From positions 6,647,507-6,711,506 of the forward strand of contig CM056567.1 in assembly GCA_029721515.1 (NCBI GenBank): a DNA stretch of 64,000 nt, given 5' to 3'. Origin of the DNA: Synanceia verrucosa (lineage: Eukaryota; Chordata; Actinopteri; Perciformes; Synanceiidae). Below, piece by piece: positions 9,601 through 19,753 of the stretch. Every line of letters starts with the position of its first letter. The stretch's first letter is position 1. The notes beneath the pieces were generated by a model that saw nothing but the letters and a program-made list of their open reading frames with translations, did not search any database and was not told where the DNA came from. The translations under genes and the position numbers were made by a program.

Positions 9601-12245
9601 TCACGCATTTAACATTAAAATGTAGCCCACTAAATCTTCTCTCTACATGCATGCTGTTTCCAAAGCCGATAAGTGATTGTGTTAAATAATCATAATGTCA
9701 ATACTGAGCAAAATTGTCATGATTATAACTGAGCAGTTCTTATTGTGTCAGAGTAACATAAGTTCCCTACAGCTCCCACTTCAAAAGCTCTCAGTTGAAC
9801 CCCTGCTGGTTGCACTATCATTAGCTTGAACAAGAAATCTTTTGCTCCCAGTCTACCACCTTACAATATTATTACACTTGCTCTCCCAAAGGCAATCGAT
9901 CCGGCCTTAGGAAGTCTTAAAATGATTTGGGACTCTCACCGGTTCTATTTTCTTGGTGGTTTTTGTGGGACAGCTCAAGACATTTATATTGACCGTGGCT
10001 CTGTCCATCTGTCATGCTATGTCCAGGCCTGAGTGATGGATCTGAGATTGACTCAGGGCCTCCCGCCACCCTGCGCTGTGGAGACATCACGACACAACAG
10101 GCGAGAGGAAGGGGAGGAAACATGATTATCTGCACCATGGTGTGGAGGTGTTAAAGCATCTTGTGGTCGCTGCTCTTATCTACATTCCTGTCAAAAACAA
10201 AGCATATTATCTGATGTTGATGATGCCATTGAAATTACAAATACTTCACAGTTTCATCACATTTAGATAAGCAATTAATGGGAGAAAAGAAGAATTAATG
10301 GAAGAGTTCTTGAGGCATCTTTAAAGCTGATCTGATGAGGATTTCACTCTGCTTTGAAATTCTAGTCACCCACTGTTGGTATAACTCATTAAAGAGTGAT
10401 TGGGAGCTCACGAAGGAGTTAAGCATCTGCTTTTCCTCCAAATGAATCTCATCTCAGCCAGTTCTTTGTATTTGGAGGTAGCATTAAAAAAATGAGGATG
10501 TGCAGTGTGTGAAATGCTGATAAAGAGTCCGTTTTGGTTAGATTTAACTCACACATTGTGTTATGCTGAAAATTAAGCTGGTCAGAGTGCCAGGCTCATG
10601 TTGCATTTTCTGGATTATTTAAGGAATTTCAGTTCTTTGCCTGGGAGACTGTCTCCGCATCATCGTCATTATCATAACTGAGTAAATCTTCCACTGCTGT
10701 CTCTTTAGAAATTCCCATTAGACCAAAACACCATTCTTACCTGTCTGATACAAGCTTGTAAAACGGAAACACTGAAGAAAAGCAAAAAAACTTGTGCATT
10801 GTGAGGATGCCGACGTCCCATGTAGCAGTTTAGCAGCCGTACATATGATGTCACTCCAAACATTGAAGTAAATGACGTCATACATACGACCACCAGGCCA
10901 CCACCAATATCAACAGATGAGAAAAAAGATGTCAAGGCCTCTCCTTCGTCTATTACAATTCACTCATCTTCCTCAATCAGTGACAAGGCCACTCAAAAAG
11001 AAGGTACAGAAACATAAAGCAGAACAGTGGAGACACATCAGGCAGAAACACTATTCTGGACCTGAAGCTTGAGGCTGAACAGCAAAGGAAATTGAAACCA
11101 TTTCACACTAACACTGCAGAAGAGTGGACCGACTGTTTTTTTTTCCATAAGAGACAATGAGTCATGAAAGAGCTCTACTTCTCTGCAGTAAGAGCTGAAG
11201 CCTGTCGGGAACAAGATGAACATCATCTCTGAGCTACCCAAAAGTTAGAGTCATGGTGTTTAAAACGCTGCTTATTATAGACGCCTCATTAAGCCAACTG
11301 GTGCACTGGTTACAAGTCCATCAAAAGTTTCATTCCTTTAATTATACGCCCTTCTTATGACAAATCTGCATATTTTAAATGACAGAACATATGAGTCAAA
11401 ATGAGAGGATCACATTTGTGTTAACTCCCCTGAGTGATGATTCCAACACTGCTATAAACTAATTGGTTCTATTTCTCAAACACAGGAGCACAGTGTGAAT
11501 GTGACTCAGCACTTTACGCTGATTTGAGATAAAATGACATATAGGCCTTCACCTACCTTCAACATCCATACAATAAATTCAGCAAATACAGACATACACA
11601 GCATATGCTTTAGGCTTTAACATATATGTGCGATTATGGCATACTGATCGCAGCAGAACAACTGCTCATAATGTATTAAATTATTAAAAGAACATAATAC
11701 ATATCAGTAAAATATGATGAATTTATTTTGAAGGGTACAGATGAACAATTGCAGTGTTAAATTTAAAATTTTTTCCAACTATTTTGAAGATGAAAATAAA
11801 TAATAATGAACAGGCCTACATTTTAAACAGGGAATGTTTTTGTTTAGCTGTAGTTTTATTTTAGAAATTGTATGCAATCAGCACAAGAAGCTTTTGATTT
11901 TTTTTGCTATATATGTGGTATATAAGTTCACTTTTAACAAGTGTGGACTAAATGCACCATAAACTATGATTGTCAATTATTAATGTTGAATGAAAATTTA
12001 TCAAGAGATATTTTCGCTGAGAGAAGAAAACTATTAGAGCTCAACATTCAGTATTACCTGTCCATTTAATAAAAATTGAATCCTGTGTTCAAACACATGT
12101 GCAGCATACATAATGGGCAAAAAGATAAGGGTGAGTTCACCGTACAGTGTTCCTTGAAATCAAATATGAGCGCTTACCACCAGGAGAAACCAAAGTATCC
12201 AAAGGGAACCAGCTAACTTCATATCTTCCTCTCACAGGCGAATCT
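478..12245 (-). CDS. calcr: calcitonin receptor, N-terminal part with four tandem hormone-receptor domains (gene-level entry; 15 exons, runs off the left edge)
   Basis: This is a class B G-protein-coupled receptor for calcitonin-family peptides at the plasma membrane. Exons in transcript order are 12245-12178, 10771-10741, 9324-9217, 7991-7906, 7809-7650, 7570-7460, 7374-7262, 6559-6487, 6381-6271, 6072-5960, 5376-5211, 5127-5017, 4811-4699, 3495-3404 and 604-478. All junctions are GT-AG and in phase. They encode about 520 residues: a signal peptide (1-15 or a little longer), four HRM units (about 16-90, 91-218, 219-317, 318-447), TM1 (about 448-477) and TM2. Recognition rests on WDGWLCWDDTPAG, KYC, RTWSNYTLC, AIVGHALSI and SLSCQRITLHKN, which match the calcitonin receptor more closely than the calcrl paralogue. 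Ordinary receptors of this family carry one HRM. TM3 to the C-terminus must lie left of base 1. Neighbouring tfpi2 and gngt1 support the call. Start: the ATG at 12222 opens a hydrophobic leader. Confidence 0.93.
605..3403. other. calcr intron, no gene recognised
   Basis: The intron separates the TM1 and TM2 exons. A short TG then TA microsatellite sits at about 634-657. The rest is AT-rich unique-looking sequence. The open frames of 60-70 codons on both strands have no recognisable motif, and I treat them as chance. Confidence 0.6.
3404..3495 (-). CDS. calcr: calcr exon: first transmembrane helix
   Basis: The 92-base exon starts in phase 0 after a pyrimidine-rich acceptor and encodes about 30 residues of TM1 (SAYILFYMAIVGHALSIASL and onward), ending FYF plus a split Arg codon. 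The AIVGHxLSI motif is typical of calcitonin-family TM1. The donor is GTATCA. Confidence 0.93.
4066..4203 (+). repeat. dispersed fish repeat fragment (tail of a non-LTR-like family)
   Basis: The segment holds the familiar fish repeat words GGCTTCCTCCCAAAGTGCAG, GACTCTAAATTG, GGTGTGCCCCGCCTTCGCCC and GTCAGCTGAGAG, degenerate. A second copy in the opposite orientation is at 36738-37006. I recognise the family by sight but cannot assign a Repbase name. It may be the 3' tail of an RTE-like LINE or a SINE that borrows it. Confidence 0.6.
4699..4811 (-). CDS. calcr: calcr HRM unit D, exon 3 (membrane-proximal unit)
   Basis: The 113-base exon (phase 2 in, phase 0 out, donor GTAAGTTA) encodes KATKYCGEDGQWFRHP, then NRTWSNYTLC, ending AKLK and joining TM1 directly. 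It carries the fifth and sixth conserved Cys and the RTWSNYT segment with two N-glycosylation sequons (NRT, NYT). This is the unit most like the mammalian calcitonin-binding domain. Confidence 0.93.
5017..5127 (-). CDS. calcr: calcr HRM unit D, exon 2
   Basis: The 111-base exon (phase 1 in and out) encodes GLHCSRNWDGWLCWDDTPAG and then the NCPNYFVDFDPT segment. It carries Cys 2-4 of the HRM fold and the WDGWLCWD core that packs the hormone-binding domain. The donor is GTGAGC. Confidence 0.93.
5211..5376 (-). CDS. calcr: calcr HRM unit D, exon 1 with acidic linker
   Basis: The exon encodes an Ala- and acid-rich linker (QLSEDTEVEFADEA and onward), then the helix IVRKKILDSQYKCFEKMNRD with the first HRM Cys, and ends NKS plus a split Gly. 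The start at 5376 is chosen because a phase-0 AAG acceptor there matches the equivalent exon of unit B, which begins with AAG-GCA. An alternative CAG acceptor 12 bases further in would also keep frame. The pyrimidine tract of the acceptor is replaced by a TG run (5391-5409 on the other strand). Confidence 0.85.
5960..6072 (-). CDS. calcr: calcr HRM unit C, exon 3
   Basis: The 113-base exon encodes KATKYCGEDGQWFHHPES, then NKTWTNYTLC, ending DRLK. It has the same length and phases as the matching exons of units B and D. Both sequons (NKT, NYT) are kept. The acceptor is a weak-looking TTTAAAG and the donor is GTAATG. Confidence 0.9.
6271..6381 (-). CDS. calcr: calcr HRM unit C, exon 2
   Basis: The 111-base exon encodes GLYCSRTWDGWLCWDDTPAG and NCPDYIFDFDPT. 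It carries Cys 2-4, with the WDGWLCWD core intact. The donor is GTGAGC. Confidence 0.92.
6487..6559 (-). CDS. calcr: calcr HRM unit C, exon 1 (short form without acidic linker)
   Basis: The 73-base exon follows a clear TTTTTTTTACAG acceptor and encodes KLKMLENEYTCLLKIHQSPP then FNK-T and a split Gly. It holds the first HRM Cys. Unlike units B and D it has no long acidic linker, so unit B (ending RLR) runs almost directly into this helix. Confidence 0.9.
7262..7374 (-). CDS. calcr: calcr HRM unit B, exon 3
   Basis: The 113-base exon encodes KVTKYCGEDGEWFHHPDS, then KKIWTNYTLC, ending KRLR, with donor GTAAAG. One sequon (NYT) is kept, and the NRT/NKT sequon of units C and D is lost (KKI). Confidence 0.9.
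7460..7570 (-). CDS. calcr: calcr HRM unit B, exon 2
   Basis: The 111-base exon encodes GLYCSRNWDGWLCWDDTPAG and NCPNYFGDFDPT. At the nucleotide level it is visibly very close to the unit D exon 2, which supports origin by tandem duplication. Confidence 0.92.
7650..7809 (-). CDS. calcr: calcr HRM unit B, exon 1 with acidic linker
   Basis: The 160-base exon after a TTTTCCTAG acceptor encodes KAVSHFLGDAAGELSTETTG, a helix with the first Cys (ENENKCSEKMKQD), and ends NKS plus a split Gly. The linker start (KA) and its Thr/Glu-rich character resemble unit D exon 1. Confidence 0.9.
7906..7991 (-). CDS. calcr: calcr HRM unit A, exon 3 (degenerate)
   Basis: The 86-base exon has the same phases as the third exons of the other units but is 27 bases shorter. 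It encodes KVTKYCAELGNWVQTGFTCQ and ends NTLK. The W-T/S-NYT segment is missing, together with both sequons. The fifth and sixth Cys are still present. Confidence 0.85.
8057..9216. other. calcr intron within unit A, no gene recognised
   Basis: The intron separates exons 2 and 3 of unit A, where the other units have about 90-200 bases. A pyrimidine-rich stretch lies at about 8560-8700 and a T run at 9067-9081. No recognisable domain or repeat family was found. Confidence 0.5.
9217..9324 (-). CDS. calcr: calcr HRM unit A, exon 2 (divergent)
   Basis: The 108-base exon (phase 1 in and out) encodes GLVCASMWDGFLCWDETPVG and NCPDHPDLDPT. The WDGxLCWD core and Cys 2-4 are kept, but the rest has drifted from the other units. 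The donor GTGAGA and the phases match the homologous exons. Confidence 0.88.
10741..10771 (-). CDS. calcr: calcr micro-exon: unit A first segment
   Basis: The 31-base exon sits between a TTTTCTTCAG acceptor and a GTAAGA donor and encodes CFRFTSLYQT plus a split Gly. It enters in phase 0 from the signal-peptide exon and leaves in phase 1 into GLVCAS, as the first exon of every unit does. It keeps only the Cys-to-Gly end of the usual helix exon. No other candidate is seen in this intron. Confidence 0.75.
10815..10904 (-). ncRNA. mir489: mir-489 microRNA precursor in a calcr intron
   Basis: On the minus strand the 3' arm (10855-10833) reads AGTGACATCATATGTACGGC then TGC, which I recognise as miR-489-3p (mammalian form GTGACATCACATATACGGC). 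The opposite arm (10893-10872, GTGGTCGTATGTATGACGTC) pairs with it almost throughout, using G-U wobbles, around a loop of about 16 bases. It lies in the intron between the start-codon exon and the micro-exon of calcr, on the same strand. In mammals miR-489 is also intronic in CALCR (from memory), so processing from the calcr transcript is expected. The partner miR-653 seen in mammals was not found nearby. Confidence 0.93.
12178..12245 (-). CDS. calcr: calcr start-codon exon with signal peptide
   Basis: The ATG at 12222-12220 opens MKLAGSLWILWFLLV, a positively charged start followed by a hydrophobic core, ended by a GTAAGC donor in phase 0. A CTCTCTCCAG acceptor precedes 23 bases of 5' leader, so the exon is internal and a non-coding exon lies upstream. 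The signal sequence probably continues into the next micro-exon. Confidence 0.88.
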
Positions 12246-13211
12246 CTGGAGAGAGACAAGAGAACGACAAGGTCAAACTATCAGAAAACAAGTAGTCTAC
12301 CATGAAAGTGACTGACTGAACAAACAGGTGGCCGTTTCAAATCAGGATTACAGCCTCAGGAGAAAACGGCAATCATTAATCTGAAATGCAAAACGCTGCA
12401 GCAAAAGCACTGCGGTTTGTGGTATTTTCCTTCCTCTGTTTGTGTCTGATAGATAAAGTGCACCCATCAACACTCAATGTGAGACAACAGCATGAAAGAG
12501 TAACGTTATATATTGTGAGCAAAAGGAGGAAGAAAAAAGACAGACAAAAATAGTTGATGGTCATTAGTCATCTTGTGCTCAGCCTTGTGCTGGTTACTGA
12601 GTGCATTCTGGATTAAAATTCACTTCAGGTCTCTTTGTTTTGGCTCGCAGAGACTCTGCTGGAAGCCCATGGCTTCACGGATTGAAAGGTTGGGACGGCC
12701 TCCTGGTTGTTGTCCACACCCAGCAGCAGCCCAGGGTGCAGGCTGTTCAGTGGACAGACGTGCATGAGCAAGTCCTATAAGGCAATGCAAAAAGATTAGC
12801 AGGATTGATATTATTTGTTTTAGCTTTCAGACACACACTGATGGTAGGCAATGTGGCATTAAGATGACAAATAAACCTGGAACTGCATCTGAATTTATGG
12901 CTAGGAGTTCTGATCTCTGACTTTTTGAATTTCCCTCAAAACTCTCAATTTTCATTAATATTTGATAGCAGATATGTAGGTTATCATTAAAGCTAGTCTA
13001 TTCTATCAATTATCAGAAACAAACACTGATAATCTGAAGACATCACCTTGGTTGGCTGGGATTGTCCACTACTTTTAGAATAATGTTTTATTACGGTGAT
13101 GGTTTCAGCAAGCTCAGAAAAGAAAAAAAACTAAACTTAGAACGGGTTTGAAATTGCTGGCAGCATTTTGAAGTTACACTACATCTTGTATCATCTTCTG
13201 ATGGTACTGAA

Positions 13212-13642
13212 TAGGGGTGGGTATTGGAAAGGACTTACAGTATTGCTATTTTGTGATATTGTAATATATTATGATATTCTCCATAGGTCACTGAGAAATT
13301 TTAAATACAGCTTAAAATACGTACATATACATAATATACATACGTATATATGTATGTACTATTTGTATGCATATGTACAATACATATATTTGTGCGTGTG
13401 TGTGTGTATATATATGTAGTATATATACATAGAGCTGTTGAAGTTACCGCGTTAATGTGGATTATTTTTTTATTTAAATTTTTATTTCAATGTACGGAAG
13501 TTGTTCTGGATTTACAATTATTTCCCCCCAAACATGACTTTTTGGGGGGGAGAATCTATATTACAAAAACTAAAAATCAATATTATATCAGAAGAAAAAG
13601 TATCGTGATATTTTGCCATATCAATATTTTTTCCCATCCCTA
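13212..13642. mobile_element. hAT-like miniature inverted-repeat element
   Basis: The element starts TAGGGGTGGGTATTG and ends CAATATTTTTTCCCATCCCT then A, which are inverted ends. It is flanked by an 8-base near-duplication, GTACTGAA (13204-13211) and GTATTGAA (13643-13650), with one mismatch. Length is 431 bases. The inside is AT-rich, with a TA/TATG/TG microsatellite at about 13325-13436 and no transposase frame. An 8-base duplication is typical of hAT-superfamily insertions. Confidence 0.75.
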
Positions 13643-15757
13643 GTATTGAATGATGCTTCTTAAGATCTACAGGTGATTGCTGGGAAAATGACTCAAGATT
13701 TCCTGTTGACAGATGTATCTATGGACCGTGAGCTATTTCAGCTCAGATAAAATCATCATAAAGCCCATCTGCAGTAAGAATCTATTCGCCCATTTCCAGC
13801 CCAATCCTAAACTCCGCTCAGTATTTCCAGTATAATAAAAAATTAGGCAGTGTACCCATGTGAATTCGGCATAATGGAGAGCTCAGTCAACGACAGAGCA
13901 ACAGACCGCTCCATATCCGCTTTGAAAAGAGGTAGGGACACAAAAATACCACAGAAAAACACCAATCAAAGACAAAAGGAAAACAGAAGGCAGAGGAGGT
14001 AAAAAATGGATCCAGGAATGGCCTCCAGGAAGAGAAGATCTATAAAGACCGTCATCATACCAGAGCAGAGAATTCACACCAGCCAATCATCAGCTAATCA
14101 CCTCTGGGTGTACACAAGCACGTGGATCTGTCTCAAAGTGGGATAATATCTGACAGAGACGTGTTTCAAACTGTCAAACGACAGCAGATACACATCAGGA
14201 CAACTGGCAAACAACTATGAGCTGTTAATTAAGGTTTTATTACTGTGGATTGCTGAAGACGGAGGAACAGAGGTGCACAATAACAGAAAAAAGTGACCTT
14301 TTGTTCTATACAGCATCTTGGGAAGTGCTTATTCACATTCTTTCCAAGCATTTGATGAGAAGACTGACCCTCTCTGATGTCTGTACACTGCACAATATAA
14401 CAGCTATAAAGCCAATAGATGTTTCGTTTAGCTGAGCATAAAGACTGGAAACAAGGCAAACAACTATCAAGTTTCTGCCCAAAGGTTAAAAAAAAGCACC
14501 TATCAAAAACTTCGCTAATGGTGACAACATTCACGCAAACACCATGAATACCACAGATGATGGCATATCATTTAAATCGTCTGCGTGGTTAAATTAGGGT
14601 AGCAGTTATTCGAGACACCAATAACCATTGGAACATTTCAACACTATAACATACTCTCAGGCCATCAATAATACATCTGCCAACAGCAAGTGTGCCATAT
14701 CTGCTACCCGTGACAGTTTACTCAAACTGTCGGCTATATTTGACTCTCAGCGGGGGGAGGTGTGTGCTCTTCCTATTATGTCTTTAGGCCTTTACCATTA
14801 GCCCTTCATGCGTCTCTAAACTTAGCCCCCGGTGCATTTTGTGGGCCATTAGGTCCAAAGTGACATGATCAGTGAGGCTTGAAGCATGTGTAGTTCATTA
14901 CAGAGACAAGATCCCTCATACAGAAGACAAGGGAAAGCACTTAAAAGGGATAAGAGCATATTGCAGTACATAGCATGCATGAAAAGCACTCCTCTGCAGG
15001 AATGCTGTTTAAGGTACAGTGTGTCTGGAGGCATCTAGTGGTAGGGTTGCAGATTGCAACCACCGGAATCTTCGCCTGTAGCACAGCGTTTCCAATGCAA
15101 AAAGGTGAAAGTCCCTACCTGGAGTCTGAGTATCCTCCTCTATGAGTGTCTTAGATCATGATGCAATTGTGATATCAGTAAAACTAATCACATTTTTTTC
15201 CCCCCCAAAACAGCCCTACCTGGTGCTAAAAAACTCTAAATGTTTCGAAAGATGACAAAGCCTATTGCCTGGGGCTTTCTTTTGGTATTCTGATAAAATT
15301 GAATAAAAATGTCCTGATTTTATTACTTTTCAATTGTTTTGCCCTTGATCTGTTTTTCCTATTTTCCTCATCCTTTCATCTCCCTCTTTTTTGCTCACCA
15401 TTACATCACTGTGACAGCAGCAGACAGAGCCACCCATCTCTTCTCTTTCCTCTTGCAGCAAGCGGTCAAAGCCACGGTGACAACACACGCATGTATGATG
15501 AATAGAGGAAGCAGCAGCTCGATCATATCGCCACTACCACGTCTCAACCTCTTCAGAGCCCATCACTCAGTCTGAAGGGATTGGATTTGGTGTCGCATTC
15601 CCAGGGCCACAACAAATGAACTGGATTACAATGCAAACGTTGGACTCATGGACAGATTGGGGACCTCACGTACAACGTGTCTAAAGGGCAAAACAAAATT
15701 CACTCTGCAAAATGCATCAGAATGTAAAACATTAAGTACTATACCTAACCATTTTAA

Positions 15758-16374
15758 AGGGGAAGTGCCGTTTTTTACAAATTGGACCTTATTTGTGGGA
15801 TAAAATACTGCCATTTACTCACCCATTTCACTTTGGAGTCATTTGGAGTATATTGGATAATGATGATATCCATTTAACCGGAGTGAAGAGGGCACTGAAA
15901 TGCAGTCAGTAAATGACACAAACTTGATCATTTCTCAAATGACAGACGTTATTAACAGACGCCTGAACTAAAAAACAAAGCATGCATACATATGTGACAA
16001 CATCACAAATAAGTATTTTAGTTCAGGCACTGTGAAAACCACATAGGTGGGCACTAGGGGTCCTCAGTAAACTATGATATATAGGAATTAGAGTCTTTTT
16101 ACAGATTGAATTTTCTCAAGTTAACACCCGACTCAAATGAGAACAGTAATAGTGTATCCCATCCATTTAACATCTGTTATTTGAGAAAAAGTCAAGTTTG
16201 TGTCATTTACTGGCTGCATTTCGGGGCCCTCTTCACTCCTGTTAAATGGATATCATCAAATCCAAATATTGTCAGAAATACTCCAAATGACTCCAAAGTG
16301 AAATGGGTGAGTAAATGGTAGTATTTCATCCCAGAAATAAGGTCCAGTTTGTAAAAAAAAATGGCACTTCCCCT
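15758..16374. mobile_element. foldback / long inverted-repeat element flanked by TTAA
   Basis: The two ends (AGGGGAAGTGCC... and ...GGCACTTCCCCT) begin arms of about 200 bases that are inverted copies of each other: for example CTCACCCATTTCACTTTGGA at 15818 pairs with its reverse complement near 16297. TTAA lies directly outside both ends (15754-15757 and 16375-16378). A second, inner inverted repeat is GCCTGAACTAAAA (15961-15973) against TTTTAGTTCAGGC (16016-16028). There is no transposase. TTAA is the piggyBac-type target, so a non-autonomous element of that kind is the best guess. Confidence 0.8.
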
Positions 16375-16609
16375 TTAATGCAGCTCATGTGGACTGATCA
16401 GGCACTTTCTTGATGCCACATCTTGCAGCGAGCATGTTTCTGTGTTTCAGTCAAGCTTATATTGAGGTGAAACAGGTAAGCGCTGAAATCGGTAAAAAGC
16501 TCAGCAGCTTGACTTTCTTTGTACTTTTTGGCTTTAACGTCTATCTAAAAATGCCAGGCTCTCCAATTAAGGTAAATAAAACAAGCTTGCGTTGTTTCCG
16601 AACATGCAT

Positions 16610-16870
16610 TTACCCCCCCTCTTCTCCCTCAAATCCCACTTTTCTCTGCATTCTTATATCCTCTCTGGCCTCTTTTCACTTCCATTTACCTTCTGCTTCT
16701 TCAATCTATTTCCCCTCTCACCTCGTTTCTCTACATATCTCTCTCATCCACCTCTCCTTCCTGCCTTCACTCTGAGTCTGACTCTCCTTTCTCTCCCTTC
16801 TGCAATTTCCCCCTTTAAAAGCTTTGCTCTCCCTTCGCCCTCCAGTAGCCTCTTTCTCCTCCTTTCCGGC
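16610..16870 (+). repeat. pyrimidine-rich tract
   Basis: A stretch of about 260 bases is dominated by C and T on the plus strand (TTTCTCTGC, CCTCTCCTTCC, CTCTCCCTTCTGC). It gives long chance open frames rich in Ser, Leu, Pro and Phe. It could be an old polypyrimidine microsatellite. No gene is inferred. Confidence 0.5.
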
Positions 16871-19753
16871 TACATTTTGAAGGCTTTCTCTGGGCAGAGC
16901 CAACAGATTCATCAGCGAGCACATCCTTTAAACATTACACAGGTTCCTGTTATGGTACAAATCATTTTTAAAGTAATCTGTCTGTGTGATCCATAGTCCT
17001 ATACTAGTGCGTATATAACCGAGCAAAAACAGTATAACAAAAAAAGATGTACAATTGTTGAGACTTGTTTGTCTTTGGATTAAATAAATTAGGGTGGTCT
17101 TTCAGTGGATGGGAGACCTTACTCTCAAACACAATAGCATCACATCTGGGGGCAGTCTGGGACATAAAGGTGTTGTCACTAGTGAAAATGTTTGATTTTA
17201 AGTTTAAGCAGCTATGTTCCCAAACTTAGAGGTTTTTAGGGGATAATTAGAAGCTCTATTTCAAGTCAGGCACTGGACCCAGCTCTGAGCACTGATCTTC
17301 AACCAAGGCTTCTTACTGGGTGCCTGTACCATCAACAGGGAGTACGATGAAATATGTATAGTATGATTTGATAACAATAGAAATACTGAATTAGTAAAAG
17401 ACAAATACATATGCATGTGTGGATGGTGACTGAACACAAAGGCTTCATGTCTCATTTGGATCTTCACGCAAAAGATCTGGACCATCGCAGGTGGTGTCTC
17501 ATATAACACAGCCCAGTCTCACAGAGACCTGCTACATGAACAGAGGGCAACATTTTTAGACATACTATTTGAGGTGTCTTTCAAATGCACCAGAGGATCC
17601 AATGCAGATGATTTGGCACACTTCTGCAAATTTAAACCCATTTTCCAACTGTCATTTAAAAAGCAGGGGAAATTCATCAGTGTGATGAGTAAACAAATTA
17701 AGATCTGAAGACACAAAGCCTTTACAGTGGATTGATTGGACCGTTATCCCCTCCAGCATAATGTGACTCATCTTCAGTCCAACGTATTTAATTGCGGACT
17801 CAATCTTCCTGGTTACATGTTATGCATCTCAAAATTTTAAGCAACGTCTTCGTCCAATTCAGTCGACATAATTGATTTTGAAGTCGAGGCCACCAGCTCC
17901 CACCTTTTTTTTTTTAAAAAGCTTTGACTTTGAAGAGACATTTAGCGCTCTAACTCACCCTAAAGGAGCAACGCTGCCTTCAAGCATTCGAGCTCAAGCA
18001 CCTCTCTGAAATGCCGCCTGTTATTCACTGCTCAAGTGGCAGGAATATGGTTATAGGCGCTGAAGTGAGAGAGCATTGTGAGCGCCGGTGTTCCAGCTGT
18101 TCAAAACAAGCTTCGAGATGTAATAAGAGGACTCTCCCCGGCTCTGTAAACAGCTGATTTATACCTGTTCTCTATGACATCCCACACATTTCCTCTGTTA
18201 GACCAGAAAGACATTGGAGGGACAGATGGGGGGACATGGACAGCGGTGTAACGAGACTCTGGTGCATATGATTTCGTCATAGTCTAGACTTCATCCAGAT
18301 ACATTAGCCTCATTTTTCTTCTAACTGGCACAGACTCCTTTCTGGTACTTGAAACATACATCATATGTAAATTGGTGTGATTCATTGTTTGCCAGGCAGA
18401 CTGATGGGAGCCATTTCCTCCTCTCCACTTATGACTACATGGAACAGGTTGGACTCTTCAATTCCCAACAGCTAATAATTCAACTGTGGTTAAAGCCTTA
18501 GGTGTGCTCATGCATCTTAGGATAACTGCTTCTTTTATTTATTTTTACTGTGAGCTAACATCCCAAGTGAACATGATTTTTCCATTTCTGTAACATCCCT
18601 ACATGAGCTTAAATTTAGCAATACAGTAGATTTAGCAATCTGTCTGGAACATGTCTGGAAAAGTTGCATTGTGTGCTATATATTGCTTGCCATACAAAAA
18701 TAAAATAAATAACTCAACTGTACTGTATGACCTCTGAAGCACCACAAATGATTTAAATCCAGAAGCTGATCGAGACTCAGAAACAAGAAAAAGTAGGGCA
18801 GAAAGCGACGACCGAGCAGCAGATCTGAAGCTAGCAGAGATTGTCCAAGGTGCTCATGGATACTTCAGCATGGCTGATGGTGACACGATATCACCTCATC
18901 TGGTTCTTCTAATAGCAAAACTAAAAAAAAAGATATGCTTTAACTGTTTTTTTCAGGGGCAGCAGAGGATGAACGTATTAGCAAAGATCTGCCTATTACA
19001 CATCCAGCATATATAGCATTTATTTGAAGCAATCTTTGTGGTCACCTCATAAATATTAATAAAATATTTACACTTTTCTTTGGTCTGTTTTTGGTCTAAA
19101 TCCTCCATGTGTTCACTAGCCAGTCGCTAACTCCGGTAGTCTGCCGTTTGATGCTAAGCAGGTGTAAAGTGGGTGCATGCCTGCTGATGCTGAAAAAGAG
19201 CTTTCGAGACTCAACAGACGGAACCGAAACAGTACAATAGCAGTAAAAGCAAAAAATGAGCTGCTTAAAAAAAGCACTAACAGGAACTGCAGCATCTTCA
19301 TCACAACGAGACCTCTTTCATACAAGTAGTCACATCAACCAACACAAAAATATTGACTATAGCCGCTTGAAATTGAGCACCTGCACCCATCATGCTCTAT
19401 TTTTTGCTTCTACTCCCACTTCTCGTTCCCTCCCACTCCATCTATCTCACAAAGTCATGGTGGTCTTTGCATTAATCTCCAGTGGGACCACCAGTACAGT
19501 AAAGCCAAGAGATTCCCCACTGGACCAATTTACAGCTGAACTAACTGGCTGCAGTCCACATCACTGTTTCATCAGCTTTTCTGTTCATTCAAGCCTTTTC
19601 TGTTCTCTTTGCAAAAGCATGAAATGATGGTCAGGATTATTAATGTACTTAAAAATAAGATCACTGTGTGGTCCACCACCTCCACATGTCTGACAATGGA
19701 CGTTTCATATGATAAATAGAACTGGATGACATTTAGAGCTGCAGATACACATA

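Noticed and set aside
10900..12170. miR-653 homologue next to mir-489
   Set aside because: I looked for its mature sequence on the minus strand around mir-489 and found no match.
16410..16996. Two long plus-strand frames (121 and 134 codons)
   Set aside because: They come from a pyrimidine-rich tract, giving Ser/Leu/Pro/Phe runs without motifs, and the first begins inside DNA next to the foldback element.
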